Of a stretch of 45,958 nt of DNA, positions 19,956 to 28,254 are shown piece by piece (positions within the stretch are counted from its first letter, which is position 1; each line of letters begins with the position of its first letter). The DNA is from Thiobacillus sp. (GTDB taxonomy: Bacteria; Pseudomonadota; Gammaproteobacteria; Burkholderiales; Thiobacillaceae). The stretch is from NCBI GenBank assembly GCA_030692355.1, contig JAUYCF010000095.1, forward strand, positions 1 to 45,958. Direction: 5' to 3'. The position numbers and the translations under genes were made by a program. Under the pieces are notes generated by a model, which was not told the DNA's origin, made no database searches, and saw nothing but the letters and a program-made list of their open reading frames with translations.

Positions 19956-21850
19956 GCGCTTTTCTTTTGTTCGTCCGGCTTGAAGCCGCGTTTGGCGTAC
20001 ACCAGCAGCACTGAAATCGCCGCCGGGGTGACGCCCTGCAGTCGCGCCGCCTGGCCCAGGGTCTCGGGCCTTGCCGTTTGCAGGCGCTGGCGCACTTCCA
20101 TCGACAGGCCGGTGAAGCGGCTGTAGTCGAGGTCGGGGGGAAGACGCAGGGTTTCCTGTTCGTGCTGCCTGCCGATTTCCTCGTTCTGCCGGTCAATGTA
20201 GCCTTGGTATTTGGCGGCGATCTCGACCTGCTCGGCCACGCGCGGATCACCCTCGCCCGCTCCGCCGCCAGGCAAGGCAAGCACCTGCGCGTAATCCAGG
20301 TTCGGCCGTCGCAACAGCTCAAACAGGTTGTATTCGTGATCGATCGGCTGGCCGATGAGGCGGGTGGCGTCCGCGGCAGGCAGGATCGCCGGGTTGACCC
20401 AGGTCGCCTTCAGCCGCTCGGTCTCGCGCGCGACCGCATCGCGCTTGCGGCTGAATGCGTCCCAGCGCGCATCGTCGACCACGCCGAGCGCACGCCCGGC
20501 TTCGGTCAGCCGCATGTCGGCATTGTCTTCGCGCAACTGCAGGCGGTATTCGGCGCGGCTGGTGAACATGCGGTAGGGCTCGGAGACGCCGCGCGTGATG
20601 AGATCGTCGACCAGCACGCCGAGGTAGGCCTCGTGGCGGCCCGGGCGCCAGGCGTCGCGCCCCTGCGCCTGCAAGCCGGCGTTGATGCCCGCCAGCAGGC
20701 CCTGCGCCGCGGCTTCTTCATACCCCGTTGTGCCGTTAATCTGTCCGGCGAAAAACAGGCCGGCGATCGATTTGGTTTCGAGCGAGGCCTTAAGGTTACG
20801 CGGGTCGTAGTAGTCGTATTCGATGGCGTAGCCGGGGCGCAGGATGTGGGCGTTTTCCAACCCGGGGATCGAGCGCACGATATTGAGCTGCACGTCGAAC
20901 GGCAGCGAGGTCGAAATGCCGTTGGGATAGATCTCGTGAGTGGTCAGCCCCTCGGGTTCGAGGAAGATCTGGTGGCTCGCCTTGTCGGCAAAGCGGGTGA
21001 TCTTGTCCTCGATCGACGGGCAGTAGCGCGGCCCCACCCCTTCGATCACGCCGGTGTACATCGGCGAGCGATCGAGGCCGCCGCGGATGATCTCGTGCGT
21101 TTTTTCTGTGGTGTGGGTGATCCAGCACGGGCGTTGCACGGGATGCATAAGCGCATCGCCCATGAAGGAAAACACCGGCGCCGGATCGTCGCCCGGCTGG
21201 GCCTGGGTCTGGCTGAAATCGATGCTGCGGCCGTCGATGCGCGGCGGGGTGCCGGTCTTCAGGCGGCCGGCCGGCAGGTTCAGTTCGCGCAGGCGCGCAG
21301 CCAGCGACACCGATGGCGGATCGCCCATGCGTCCGGCCTGGAAGTTTTCCAGCCCCACGTGCACCAGGCCGGCAAGGAAGGTGCCGGCGGTCAGCACCAC
21401 CGTGCGGCCGCCAAAAACGATACCGAGTTGGGTTTTCACGCCAATGACGCGGTCGCCGTCGAGCAGCAGATCATCCACCGCCTGCTGGAACAGCGTGAGA
21501 TTGGGCTGGTTTTCCAGCCGCTGCCGGATCGCCGCCTTGTACAGCACGCGGTCGGCCTGCGCACGAGTGGCGCGCACCGCCGGGCCCTTGGACGAATTGA
21601 GCGTGCGAAACTGGATCCCCGCCTCGTCGGTGGCCAGCGCCATCGCGCCGCCCAGCGCGTCGACCTCCTTGACCAGATGCCCTTTTCCGATGCCGCCGAT
21701 CGACGGATTACACGACATGGCGCCGAGGGTCTCGATGTTGTGCGTCAGCAGCAGCGTCTTCACGCCCATGCGCGCGGCTGCCAACGCGGCTTCGGTGCCG
21801 GCGTGACCGCCGCCGATGACGATGACATCGAAGGATTCGGGGAAATTCAT
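19952..21850 (-). CDS. mnmG: tRNA uridine-34 5-carboxymethylaminomethyl synthesis enzyme MnmG
   Basis: 632 residues. This FAD enzyme pairs with MnmE (encoded at 30098-31438) to install cmnm5 on wobble uridine 34. The N-terminal Rossmann FAD motif is [19 protein letters not shown], followed by [24 protein letters not shown]. Later landmarks include [10 protein letters not shown], a PMYTG stretch in the middle, and the C-terminal helical domain [17 protein letters not shown] that contacts MnmE and tRNA. It heads the mnmG-rsmG-parAB unit; a parS site occupies the 48-bp gap upstream of it. A 603-codon ORF on the other strand is a coding shadow. Confidence 0.97.
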   Translation of the reverse strand: MNFPESFDVIVIGGGHAGTEAALAAARMGVKTLLLTHNIETLGAMSCNPSIGGIGKGHLVKEVDALGGAMALATDEAGIQFRTLNSSKGPAVRATRAQADRVLYKAAIRQRLENQPNLTLFQQAVDDLLLDGDRVIGVKTQLGIVFGGRTVVLTAGTFLAGLVHVGLENFQAGRMGDPPSVSLAARLRELNLPAGRLKTGTPPRIDGRSIDFSQTQAQPGDDPAPVFSFMGDALMHPVQRPCWITHTTEKTHEIIRGGLDRSPMYTGVIEGVGPRYCPSIEDKITRFADKASHQIFLEPEGLTTHEIYPNGISTSLPFDVQLNIVRSIPGLENAHILRPGYAIEYDYYDPRNLKASLETKSIAGLFFAGQINGTTGYEEAAAQGLLAGINAGLQAQGRDAWRPGRHEAYLGVLVDDLITRGVSEPYRMFTSRAEYRLQLREDNADMRLTEAGRALGVVDDARWDAFSRKRDAVARETERLKATWVNPAILPAADATRLIGQPIDHEYNLFELLRRPNLDYAQVLALPGGGAGEGDPRVAEQVEIAAKYQGYIDRQNEEIGRQHEQETLRLPPDLDYSRFTGLSMEVRQRLQTARPETLGQAARLQGVTPAAISVLLVYAKRGFKPDEQKKSA

Positions 21851-21877
21851 GGGCGCATTTTACCCGCTGCCGGCTTT

Positions 21878-21893
21878 CGTTTCACGTGAAACA
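21878..21893. promoter_or_regulatory. parS centromere site (15/16 match)
   Basis: CGTTTCACGTGAAACA differs from the bacterial consensus TGTTTCACGTGAAACA only at the first base. It fills most of the 48-bp gap between uup and mnmG, 2.3 kb from parAB and about 13 kb from oriC, as expected for an origin-proximal ParB loading site. Confidence 0.93.
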
Positions 21894-21898
21894 CATTT

Positions 21899-23791
21899 CT
21901 AACCGGCCTGCTTCGCCTCCAGCGCTTCCCAGCGCGCCAGCGCGTCAAGCAATTCGGCCTCGATGGCCTCCGTGCGCGCATGCAGCGCCGCCGCCTGCGG
22001 CGGGTCCTGATACAGCGCGGGGTCAGCCAGTCGGGCGGCAAGCGTCCCCTGCTCGGCTTCCAGCGCCTGGATCTGCCCAGGCAGGGTCTCAAGTTCGCGC
22101 GCTTCCTTGTAGCTGAGGCTGGATTTGACGGCGGGCCTGGGCGACGCGGTCGTCGATGGGGCCTTGGCGCCGGCGGGCTGTTGGGCGGCCTTGGCTTGCT
22201 GCGCTTTCCACATCTGCCAATCGGCATAGCCGCCGACGATTTCGGTCAGCTTGCCGCCACCCTCGAACACGATGGACTGGGTGACGACGTTGTCGAGGAA
22301 GGTGCGGTCATGCGAGACAATGAGCACGGTGCCGCTGTACTCCTGCAGCAATTGCTCCAGCAGCTCCAATGTGTCGATGTCGAGGTCGTTGGTCGGCTCG
22401 TCCAGCACCAGCAGATTGGCCGGGCGGGCGAACAGGCGGGCCAGCAGCAGCCGGTTGCGCTCGCCACCCGAAAGTGCCGACACCTTGGCGCGCGCCCGCT
22501 CGGCGGGAAACAGGAAGTCTTCCAGATAGCTGATGACGTGCTTTTTCTGCCCGCCGATTTCGACAAAGTCGGAGCCGGGAGAAATCGTGTCGATCAGCGT
22601 GGCGTCGTCGTTCAGCTGGTTGCGGAACTGGTCGAAGTAAGCCACCTCGAGCTTGGTGCCCTGCCGGATCTTGCCGGACTGCGGCTGCAGCTCGCCCAGA
22701 ATCAGGCGAATCAGCGTGGTCTTGCCGGCGCCGTTCGGGCCGAGCAGGCCCAGCTTGTCGCCGCGCAGCAAGATGCCGGAAAAGTCGTTAATCAATATTC
22801 TGTCATCGTAACCGTAGGTGACGTGCTCAAGCTCGGCCACCACCTTGCCGGAACGGTCGCCCGCGTCGATCTGGAAGCCGACCTGGCCGGCACGGCCCAT
22901 GCGCGCCTCGCGGGTAAGGCGCAAGGCCTCGAGCCGCCGCACCCGGCCTTCGTCGCGGCAACGCCTGGCCTGCACGCCCTTGCGGATCCAGACCTCCTCC
23001 TGCTTCCAGAACTTGTCGAACTTGCGGTTATGCACCGCTTCAATTTCCAGCTGTTCGGCTTTTTTGGCCTGATATGCAGTGAAATTGCCCTGATATTCGC
23101 GCAACTGGCCGCGATCCAGTTCGACGATGCGGTTGGCGACATTGTCCAGAAAGCGCCGGTCGTGGGTGATGAACAGTAGCGCGCCCTTGAAGTCCTTGAG
23201 CAAAACTTCCAGCCACTCGATGGCAGAAAAATCAAGGTGGTTGGTGGGCTCGTCCAGCAGCAGCAATTCGGGGTCGGTGACCAGCGCGCGCGCCAGCGCG
23301 ACGCGTTTCTTGAGTCCACCGGACAGGGTGTCGACCGCGCGGTCGGCGTCCAGGCTCAGGCGCTGCATGGTTTCCTCCACCCGGCTATTGAGCCGCCACC
23401 CGTCGGCCACCTCCAGATCGTGCGACAAGCGCTCGAAGTCGGCGTACACCGTCTCGTCACCCTCCGCCATCGCATGCGCCACAGCATGGTACTGGGCCAG
23501 CAGCGTCTGCGCCGCACCGACGCCTTCTGCCACCGCCTCGAACACCGTATGTCCGGGCTGAAACTGCGGCTCCTGCGGCACATAGGCGAGCTTCAGGGAA
23601 GGCTTGCGCCACACGTCGCCGGCATCCGGCGGATTGATGCCCGCGATGATTTTCAGCAGGCTCGACTTGCCGGTGCCGTTGCGTCCGATCAGGCCGATGC
23701 GCTCGCCCGCCTCGACCACCAGCGAGGCGCCGTCAAGGAGGGGCCAGTGGCCATAGGCGAGTTCAAGTCGGTCAAAGGTAAGCAGCGGCAT
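21899..23791 (-). CDS. uup: ABC-F protein Uup
   Basis: 630 residues with two ABC ATPase domains and no membrane segments. Walker A motifs are GRNGTGKS (36-43) and GPNGAGKT (about residue 350); signatures are LSGGLKKRVALARAL and LSGGERNRLLLARLF. A linker containing FTAYQAKKAEQLEIEAVHNRKFDKFWKQEEVWIRKG segments joins them. An Ala/Gln-rich spacer and a C-terminal coiled coil (about 555-630) are typical of Uup, which acts on ribosomes and influences precise transposon excision. The start ATG 23791 is preceded directly by the GGGGTCA repeat tract, so the ribosome-binding region is pyrimidine-rich (CCCCTATG) with no Shine-Dalgarno sequence. Confidence 0.93.
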   Translation of the reverse strand: MPLLTFDRLELAYGHWPLLDGASLVVEAGERIGLIGRNGTGKSSLLKIIAGINPPDAGDVWRKPSLKLAYVPQEPQFQPGHTVFEAVAEGVGAAQTLLAQYHAVAHAMAEGDETVYADFERLSHDLEVADGWRLNSRVEETMQRLSLDADRAVDTLSGGLKKRVALARALVTDPELLLLDEPTNHLDFSAIEWLEVLLKDFKGALLFITHDRRFLDNVANRIVELDRGQLREYQGNFTAYQAKKAEQLEIEAVHNRKFDKFWKQEEVWIRKGVQARRCRDEGRVRRLEALRLTREARMGRAGQVGFQIDAGDRSGKVVAELEHVTYGYDDRILINDFSGILLRGDKLGLLGPNGAGKTTLIRLILGELQPQSGKIRQGTKLEVAYFDQFRNQLNDDATLIDTISPGSDFVEIGGQKKHVISYLEDFLFPAERARAKVSALSGGERNRLLLARLFARPANLLVLDEPTNDLDIDTLELLEQLLQEYSGTVLIVSHDRTFLDNVVTQSIVFEGGGKLTEIVGGYADWQMWKAQQAKAAQQPAGAKAPSTTASPRPAVKSSLSYKEARELETLPGQIQALEAEQGTLAARLADPALYQDPPQAAALHARTEAIEAELLDALARWEALEAKQAG

Positions 23792-23832
23792 AGGGGTCAG
23801 GGGTCAGGGGTCAGGGGTCAGGTCAGGGGCGG
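23791..23832. repeat. Tandem GGGGTCA heptamers abutting the uup start
   Basis: Four direct GGGGTCA units with a partial fifth (GGTCAGGGGC) fill almost the entire gap between pxpA and uup. Unlike the glmU-glmS and atpD-atpC elements there is no inverted second arm. On the uup sense strand the tract reads CCCCTGA repeats ending at the ATG. Too short and regular, and without spacers, to be a CRISPR. Confidence 0.85.
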
Positions 23833-23834
23833 CA

Positions 23835-24545
23835 TTATCCACGGTTGAGGGCGGCGTGGACCGCCCGGCCGATATTTAATGCATTGGGAGTGTCGCTGTG
23901 CAGGCAGATCGTGCCGGCAGCGATCCTGATGGGCTTGCCATTCAAGGTGGCGACGGGCAAGCCCTGCGCGAGTGCGAGCGCCTGATGTGCCGCCTTTTCA
24001 GGATCGGTCACCAGCGCTCCGCTGGTTTCACGTGAAACCAGCAGACCATCGGCCTGGTAGCGACGGTCGGCAAAGGCTTCGTCAAGTACGGCCAGGCCGG
24101 CTGCGGCGCCGGCCGCAATCAATTGCGATCCTGACAGGCCCACCAGCACCAGCGCCGGATCGAATGCCGCCACCGCCCGGGCGATCGCACGGGCCACGCC
24201 CACGTCGCACGCCGCCGCATTATACAGCGCGCCATGCGGCTTGACGTGCGCCAATCGAAGCCCCAGCCGCCCTGCCTGCTCGGCCAGCACCTCGGTCTGC
24301 TGCGTAACCCATGCTGCAATTTCATCTTCGGTCGCGGCCAGCGGTCGACGGCCGAAGTGGATGCGATCGGGATAGCCTGGATGGGCGCCCACCGCCACCC
24401 CATGAGCGGCCGCCAGCTGCAGCGCGGCGGCCATACTCGCGGCATCGCCGGCATGGCCGCCGCAGGCAACCGACACCCGCCCCAGATAGGGCATCAGGCT
24501 GGCGTCGTCGCAGCCTTCACCGATATCGGCATTAAGTTCGATCAT
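23835..24545 (-). CDS. pxpA: 5-oxoprolinase subunit A (LamB/YcsF family)
   Basis: 236 residues from ATG 24545, overlapping the pxpC stop as ATGA. With PxpB and PxpC it hydrolyses 5-oxoproline (pyroglutamate) to glutamate using ATP, removing a spontaneous glutamine breakdown product. Family landmarks: ELNADIGEG at the N-terminus, SVACGGHAGD, GAHPGYPDR, and HVKPHGALYN. All three subunits are present and ordered pxpB-pxpC-pxpA. The gene contains a perfect extended parS palindrome (24021-24042) that encodes LVSRETS, a rare case of a centromere site inside an enzyme gene. Confidence 0.93.
   Translation of the reverse strand: MIELNADIGEGCDDASLMPYLGRVSVACGGHAGDAASMAAALQLAAAHGVAVGAHPGYPDRIHFGRRPLAATEDEIAAWVTQQTEVLAEQAGRLGLRLAHVKPHGALYNAAACDVGVARAIARAVAAFDPALVLVGLSGSQLIAAGAAAGLAVLDEAFADRRYQADGLLVSRETSGALVTDPEKAAHQALALAQGLPVATLNGKPIRIAAGTICLHSDTPNALNIGRAVHAALNRG
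24021..24042. promoter_or_regulatory. parS centromere site inside pxpA
   Basis: A perfect 22-bp palindrome centred on the parS core GTTTCACGTGAAAC (24025-24038), flanked by GCTG and CAGC. The 16-bp window matches consensus at 14 of 16 positions; the outermost bases are G/C instead of T/A. It lies in the coding sequence, 2.1 kb from the other parS. Confidence 0.85.
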
Positions 24546-25453
24546 GTCAGTTCCTCGATTTCCCACTGCTCGGTGGCCAGTGACCGGGCCCGCTCAAGCT
24601 CGATGGTGGCAAACCGCACCGCATCGCCCGGCCGCAGCTGCGCCAGTTTTGCCATGTCGGCGGCGATCACCCCGGCAATCACCGGGTAGCCGCCGGTCAC
24701 CGGACCGTCCCAGCCCAAAACGATCGGCCGGCCATCCGGCGGCACCTGCACCGCACCGGGCAGCACGCCCTGCGACGGCAGTTCGGCCCGCGCATGCGTC
24801 ACCGCCGGCCCGCCCAGCCGCAGACCGCGACGGTCCGATGCCGCCTCCACCCGATAGTTTCCAGCAAAGAACGCCAGCAGCCCCGCATCGTCGAACTGAC
24901 CGACTTGCGGCCCGGCCACCACGCGCAGCGGCGCATCCCGCTCGATGGCGGGCACACGCGCGCGCAGCAAACGCACCGCCCCCGCCGTGGCGCTGCTTGC
25001 CAGCACATCTCCCGCCCGCAGCGCGCGGCCCCGATAGCCGCCGAATCCGGCCGGCAGAAACGTGCTGCGACTGCCCATCACCAGCGGCACCGCCAGCCCG
25101 CCACGCAGCGCCAGCCAGCAGCGGGAACCCGCTTCCGCCCGCTCCAGATTCAGGGTCTCGCCTGCCGCCAGAACCAGTGTTTCGCCCCACACGACCGACG
25201 CGCCGCTGCTGCGCGTCGCCGCAAAGCGCGCGCCGGTGAGCGCCACGACGCCCCCCAGCGGAAACCGCAGGCCGGGCCCTTTCAGGGTGATTTCCAGCCC
25301 CGCCGCCGCCGCGTCATTCCCCACCAGCCGATTGGCTGCCGCCAGCGCCGCAGGATCCGCCACACCACCGACGGGCACGCCGAGCGCACCCCGGCCGGGC
25401 CGACCCTGATCCATCACCCGGTCGCACAGACCGGCGCGCAGCACCTCAATCAT
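24542..25453 (-). CDS. pxpC: 5-oxoprolinase subunit C (biotin-dependent carboxyltransferase-like)
   Basis: 303 residues, family YbgK/KipA/UreA-amidolyase C domain. Landmarks: MIEVLRAGLCDRVMDQGRPG at the N-terminus, then GVPVGGVADPAALAAANRLVGN, ALRGGLAVPLVMGSRST, and the C-terminal GPVTGGYPVIAGV with DMAKLAQLRPGD. It partners PxpB in the ATP-dependent 5-oxoprolinase complex. The start overlaps the pxpB stop (25450-25453) and the stop overlaps the pxpA start, so the three subunits are translationally coupled. Confidence 0.93.
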   Translation of the reverse strand: MIEVLRAGLCDRVMDQGRPGRGALGVPVGGVADPAALAAANRLVGNDAAAAGLEITLKGPGLRFPLGGVVALTGARFAATRSSGASVVWGETLVLAAGETLNLERAEAGSRCWLALRGGLAVPLVMGSRSTFLPAGFGGYRGRALRAGDVLASSATAGAVRLLRARVPAIERDAPLRVVAGPQVGQFDDAGLLAFFAGNYRVEAASDRRGLRLGGPAVTHARAELPSQGVLPGAVQVPPDGRPIVLGWDGPVTGGYPVIAGVIAADMAKLAQLRPGDAVRFATIELERARSLATEQWEIEELT

Positions 25454-26094
25454 CGTGGCACAAAGCGCACACGGTCGCCCGGCATCAGCAGGGCGGGCGC
25501 TTCGCGCTGCGGGTCGAATATGACGGCCGTCGTATGGCCAATGATCTGCCAGCCGCCGGGGCCGCTGGCGGGATAAATCCCGGTGTATCCCCCGCCGATC
25601 GCCACGCTTCCCGCAGCCACCCGCAGCCGCGGCGACGCCCGGCGGGGAACGTGCAGGGCGCAGGGCAAGCCATGCAAATACGGGAAGCCCGGCTGAAAGC
25701 CCAGGAAAGCAACCGAATATTCCACCGCTGCATGGCTATTTATATAGGCCGCAGCGTCCAGGCCTGCCCGCTCTGCCAGCGCCGGCAAATCCGGCCCGGC
25801 GACCCCGCCATATTCGACGGCAATTTCGTGCAGCGTTCCGCTCGTAGCCGGCTTGCCGGCCAACGGCGCGATCAATGCCGACCGTAAATTTTCCGACAAA
25901 CCGGCGCCGCGCCGAAAAATCAGAAACAGGCAGCCATCTGCCGGTATTATGTCTTCTATTTCCGGTAAATTCAGCGAAATCAACGCGGCATAACGCGTCA
26001 GCGTGGTGTCGCCTGTTTCCACCCGCAGCCCGCGGTCGCTTATCCAGCGCCAGGCGGGATGGCTTTGCGATGGTGCCCTGGTGTCATTTTCCAT
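25450..26094 (-). CDS. pxpB: 5-oxoprolinase subunit B (KipI family)
   Basis: 214 residues from ATG 26094 (MENDTRAPSQ); an in-frame extension further upstream lacks family similarity. YbgJ/KipI-type subunit. Conserved blocks include YGGVAGPDLPALAERAGL, the hallmark FLGFQPGFPYLHGLP, and PRRASPRLRVAAGSVAIGGGYTGIYP. In Bacillus the homologue was named an inhibitor of KinA; in a complete pxpBCA cluster the oxoprolinase role is the better call. AAGG lies a little far upstream of the ATG, so the initiation region is not strong. It is the first gene of the operon. Confidence 0.92.
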   Translation of the reverse strand: MENDTRAPSQSHPAWRWISDRGLRVETGDTTLTRYAALISLNLPEIEDIIPADGCLFLIFRRGAGLSENLRSALIAPLAGKPATSGTLHEIAVEYGGVAGPDLPALAERAGLDAAAYINSHAAVEYSVAFLGFQPGFPYLHGLPCALHVPRRASPRLRVAAGSVAIGGGYTGIYPASGPGGWQIIGHTTAVIFDPQREAPALLMPGDRVRFVPR

Positions 26095-26207
26095 AAGGTA
26101 CAGCGCCTTCCCGCATTTTGCAGATGCCGCGAGCGAAGCCTGCATTGTCGCAAAAACAGAACACCCATGTGGGCGCAGGTTTCGCGGCGCCACACGACTC
26201 GGGCAAA

Positions 26208-26235
26208 TAAAAAAGGGCTCGTGAGAGCCCCTTTC
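26208..26235 (-). terminator. Intrinsic terminator of rhlE
   Basis: On the minus strand GGGGCTC, a 4-nt loop TCAC, GAGCCC, then a run of T residues (complement of the A-run at 26208-26213). It begins about 25 bp after the rhlE stop. Confidence 0.85.
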
Positions 26236-26259
26236 TATCACCGGTGATCGTGCGGGCGA

Positions 26260-27912
26260 TCAGTCCTTGAAACGTCCCCGCACGCCGACGCGATTGCCGC
26301 CGCCGCGGTTTTCATTGCCGGCGCTACGCGGCTGACCGGGACGCGCGCTGTTGCCGCGGTCCCCGTAGCTGCGGGGGGAGGCTGCTTTGGCTTTTGCCTC
26401 GCGTTCGCGCTTTTCCCAGTACTCGACGCTGTTGCCGTTGACTTCGGCCTTGGGCGCAGCCTGGGCATCGGCACCCCGATAAGCCTCGTTGCGCGGCGGG
26501 CGGTCGCCATACGCGGCACGCGGAGCGCCGCCAAACGGGCCGCGCGGGGCGCTGTCCGCACGGTTGCCGCGCGGCGCATCGCTGTGGGCGGGACGGTCGC
26601 CGCCGGGGCGCGCATCGGCACGGTAACCGCGGTCACGGTTATCGCGGCTGTCGCCGCGCGGCGGACGGTCGCTGTAGCTGCGCGGTTCGCTGCGCTTGTC
26701 GCCAAACCCGCCGCGCGGGCCTGCATTGCTGCGCGGGCGCCCCGCTGCTGCGGGACGGCCGGAGGTCGGCTTCTGGGTGGGTTCCAGCCCGGGCAGGGTG
26801 TGGATCTCGATACGGTTGCCGGTGTAGCGCTCGATGTTCTTCACCAGCCCGACTTCGCGCATGCCGGCGAAGCTCACCGCAATGCCGGTGCGGCCGGCGC
26901 GGCCGGTACGGCCGATGCGGTGGACATAATCTTCGGCTTGCCGCGGCAGATCGAAGTTGATGACATGGCTGATGCCCGCCACGTCGAGGCCGCGCGCGGC
27001 AACGTCGGTGGCCACCAGCACACGGGTACGGCCTTCGCGCAGGCGCTGCAGCGCGCGGTTGCGCTGGCCCTGCTGCATGTCGCCATGCAGCGCGTCGGAC
27101 GCAAAACCGCTTTCGGACAGCAGGTCGGAAATTTCCTCGGTGCTGCGCTTGGTCGAGGCGAACACGATGGCCTGGGTCATCTCCACGCCGCGCAGCAGCG
27201 CATCGAGCAGACGGTTCTTGTGGTCCATGTTGTCGGCAAACAGCAGCCGCTGCTCGATCTTGGACTCCAGGTGGGGCACGGCTTCGATCTCGATGCGCTG
27301 TGCGTCGCGGGTCAGTTCGCGCGCCAGGTTGCCCACCACGCCATCGAGCGTGGCCGAGAACAGCAGCGTCTGGCGCTCCTTCGGGCAGCGTGCGGCGATG
27401 GCCTTGATGTCATCGACGAAACCCATGTCGAGCATGCGGTCGGCTTCGTCGAGCACCAGCACTTCCAGGCGCGAGAAGTCGATCTTGCCACGCTCCAGAT
27501 GGTCGATCAGGCGACCCGGGGTCGCCACCACCACGTCCACCGGCTGCGACAGGCGCTTCAGCTGCAGGCCATACGGCGAGCCACCGACCAGGCAGGCGGT
27601 GCGGAAACGGCGCATCTCGTTGCCATAGGTGATGGCTGCTTTTTCGACCTGCTGCGCGAGTTCGCGCGTGGGGGTCAGCACCAGCACGCGCGGGCCCATG
27701 CCTTTGACCGTCGGCTCGGCCAGCATGCGCTGGATCGATGGCAGCATGAATGCTGCGGTCTTGCCGCTGCCGGTGTGCGACGACACCAGCAGGTCGCGGC
27801 CGGTCAGCGCGGCGGGAATCGCCAGCTGCTGCACCGGCGTGGCGTTTTCGTAGCCCGAAGCCAGCACGGATTTAAGGAGAAGGGGGTCTAGCCCAAGTTC
27901 GGAAAAGCTCAT
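26260..27912 (-). CDS. rhlE: DEAD-box ATP-dependent RNA helicase, RhlE type
   Basis: 550 residues. RhlE-type helicases unwind RNA in ribosome assembly and mRNA decay. Q motif region SFSELGLDPLLLKSVLASGYENATPVQ, motif I SHTGSGKT (45-52), PTRELA, TPGR, DEAD (155-158), SAT, and the RecA2 blocks ATDVAARGLD and HRIGRTGRAGR. The last 170 or so residues (about 380-550) are a low-complexity tail rich in Arg, Gly, Asp, Ser and Pro with RGG-like patches, expected to bind RNA and perhaps promote condensates. It has its own terminator and stands apart from the pxp operon on the same strand. Confidence 0.93.
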   Translation of the reverse strand: MSFSELGLDPLLLKSVLASGYENATPVQQLAIPAALTGRDLLVSSHTGSGKTAAFMLPSIQRMLAEPTVKGMGPRVLVLTPTRELAQQVEKAAITYGNEMRRFRTACLVGGSPYGLQLKRLSQPVDVVVATPGRLIDHLERGKIDFSRLEVLVLDEADRMLDMGFVDDIKAIAARCPKERQTLLFSATLDGVVGNLARELTRDAQRIEIEAVPHLESKIEQRLLFADNMDHKNRLLDALLRGVEMTQAIVFASTKRSTEEISDLLSESGFASDALHGDMQQGQRNRALQRLREGRTRVLVATDVAARGLDVAGISHVINFDLPRQAEDYVHRIGRTGRAGRTGIAVSFAGMREVGLVKNIERYTGNRIEIHTLPGLEPTQKPTSGRPAAAGRPRSNAGPRGGFGDKRSEPRSYSDRPPRGDSRDNRDRGYRADARPGGDRPAHSDAPRGNRADSAPRGPFGGAPRAAYGDRPPRNEAYRGADAQAAPKAEVNGNSVEYWEKREREAKAKAASPRSYGDRGNSARPGQPRSAGNENRGGGNRVGVRGRFKD

Positions 27913-28254
27913 GACAATACCTTTTTAGTGCGCTCAAACGCGCAAAACAGACCTGCGCCCGGTTCAATACCGAACAGGCCATTAAAATACGAACCGGAAA
28001 TAAGCGGCGTTTGGAATGTATTAATTCCTGCCCGCCCAACGGGTCGCGTCGATCACATCGGCGCCAACCACAAGACTTGTCACTGCCGGCTGTCAGAAAC
28101 AACCGGAGCACAATAGAGAGGTCGAAGACGATGGGGCTGTGAGAACAGTCCCGAGGCACGGCGGCAAATAACTTGGCCTGCCCACTGCTGTATGCACAAC
28201 TCTGCGGAGTATATCAGAAAATGCTGTAATAGCCAGATCTGGTTTTGGATGTCC
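27913..28254. other. Non-coding interval upstream of rhlE
   Basis: 342 bp with no credible ORF on either strand. It must hold the rhlE promoter and a long 5' leader, and the end of the ABC-exporter transcript. An A/T-rich stretch around 27980-28022 (ATTAAAATACGAAC... TGTATTAATTCC) is the likeliest promoter zone. DEAD-box helicase genes often have long regulated leaders, but I see no defined structure here. No clear T-tailed terminator follows the exporter gene. Confidence 0.4.

Noticed and set aside
20078-21889. 603-codon ORF antisense to mnmG
   Set aside because: Low-complexity Arg/Val/Gln translation with no motif; mnmG covers the interval with full-length conservation.
23791-23832. CRISPR-like array
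   Set aside because: The units are contiguous 7-mers without spacers, and no cas genes are present.
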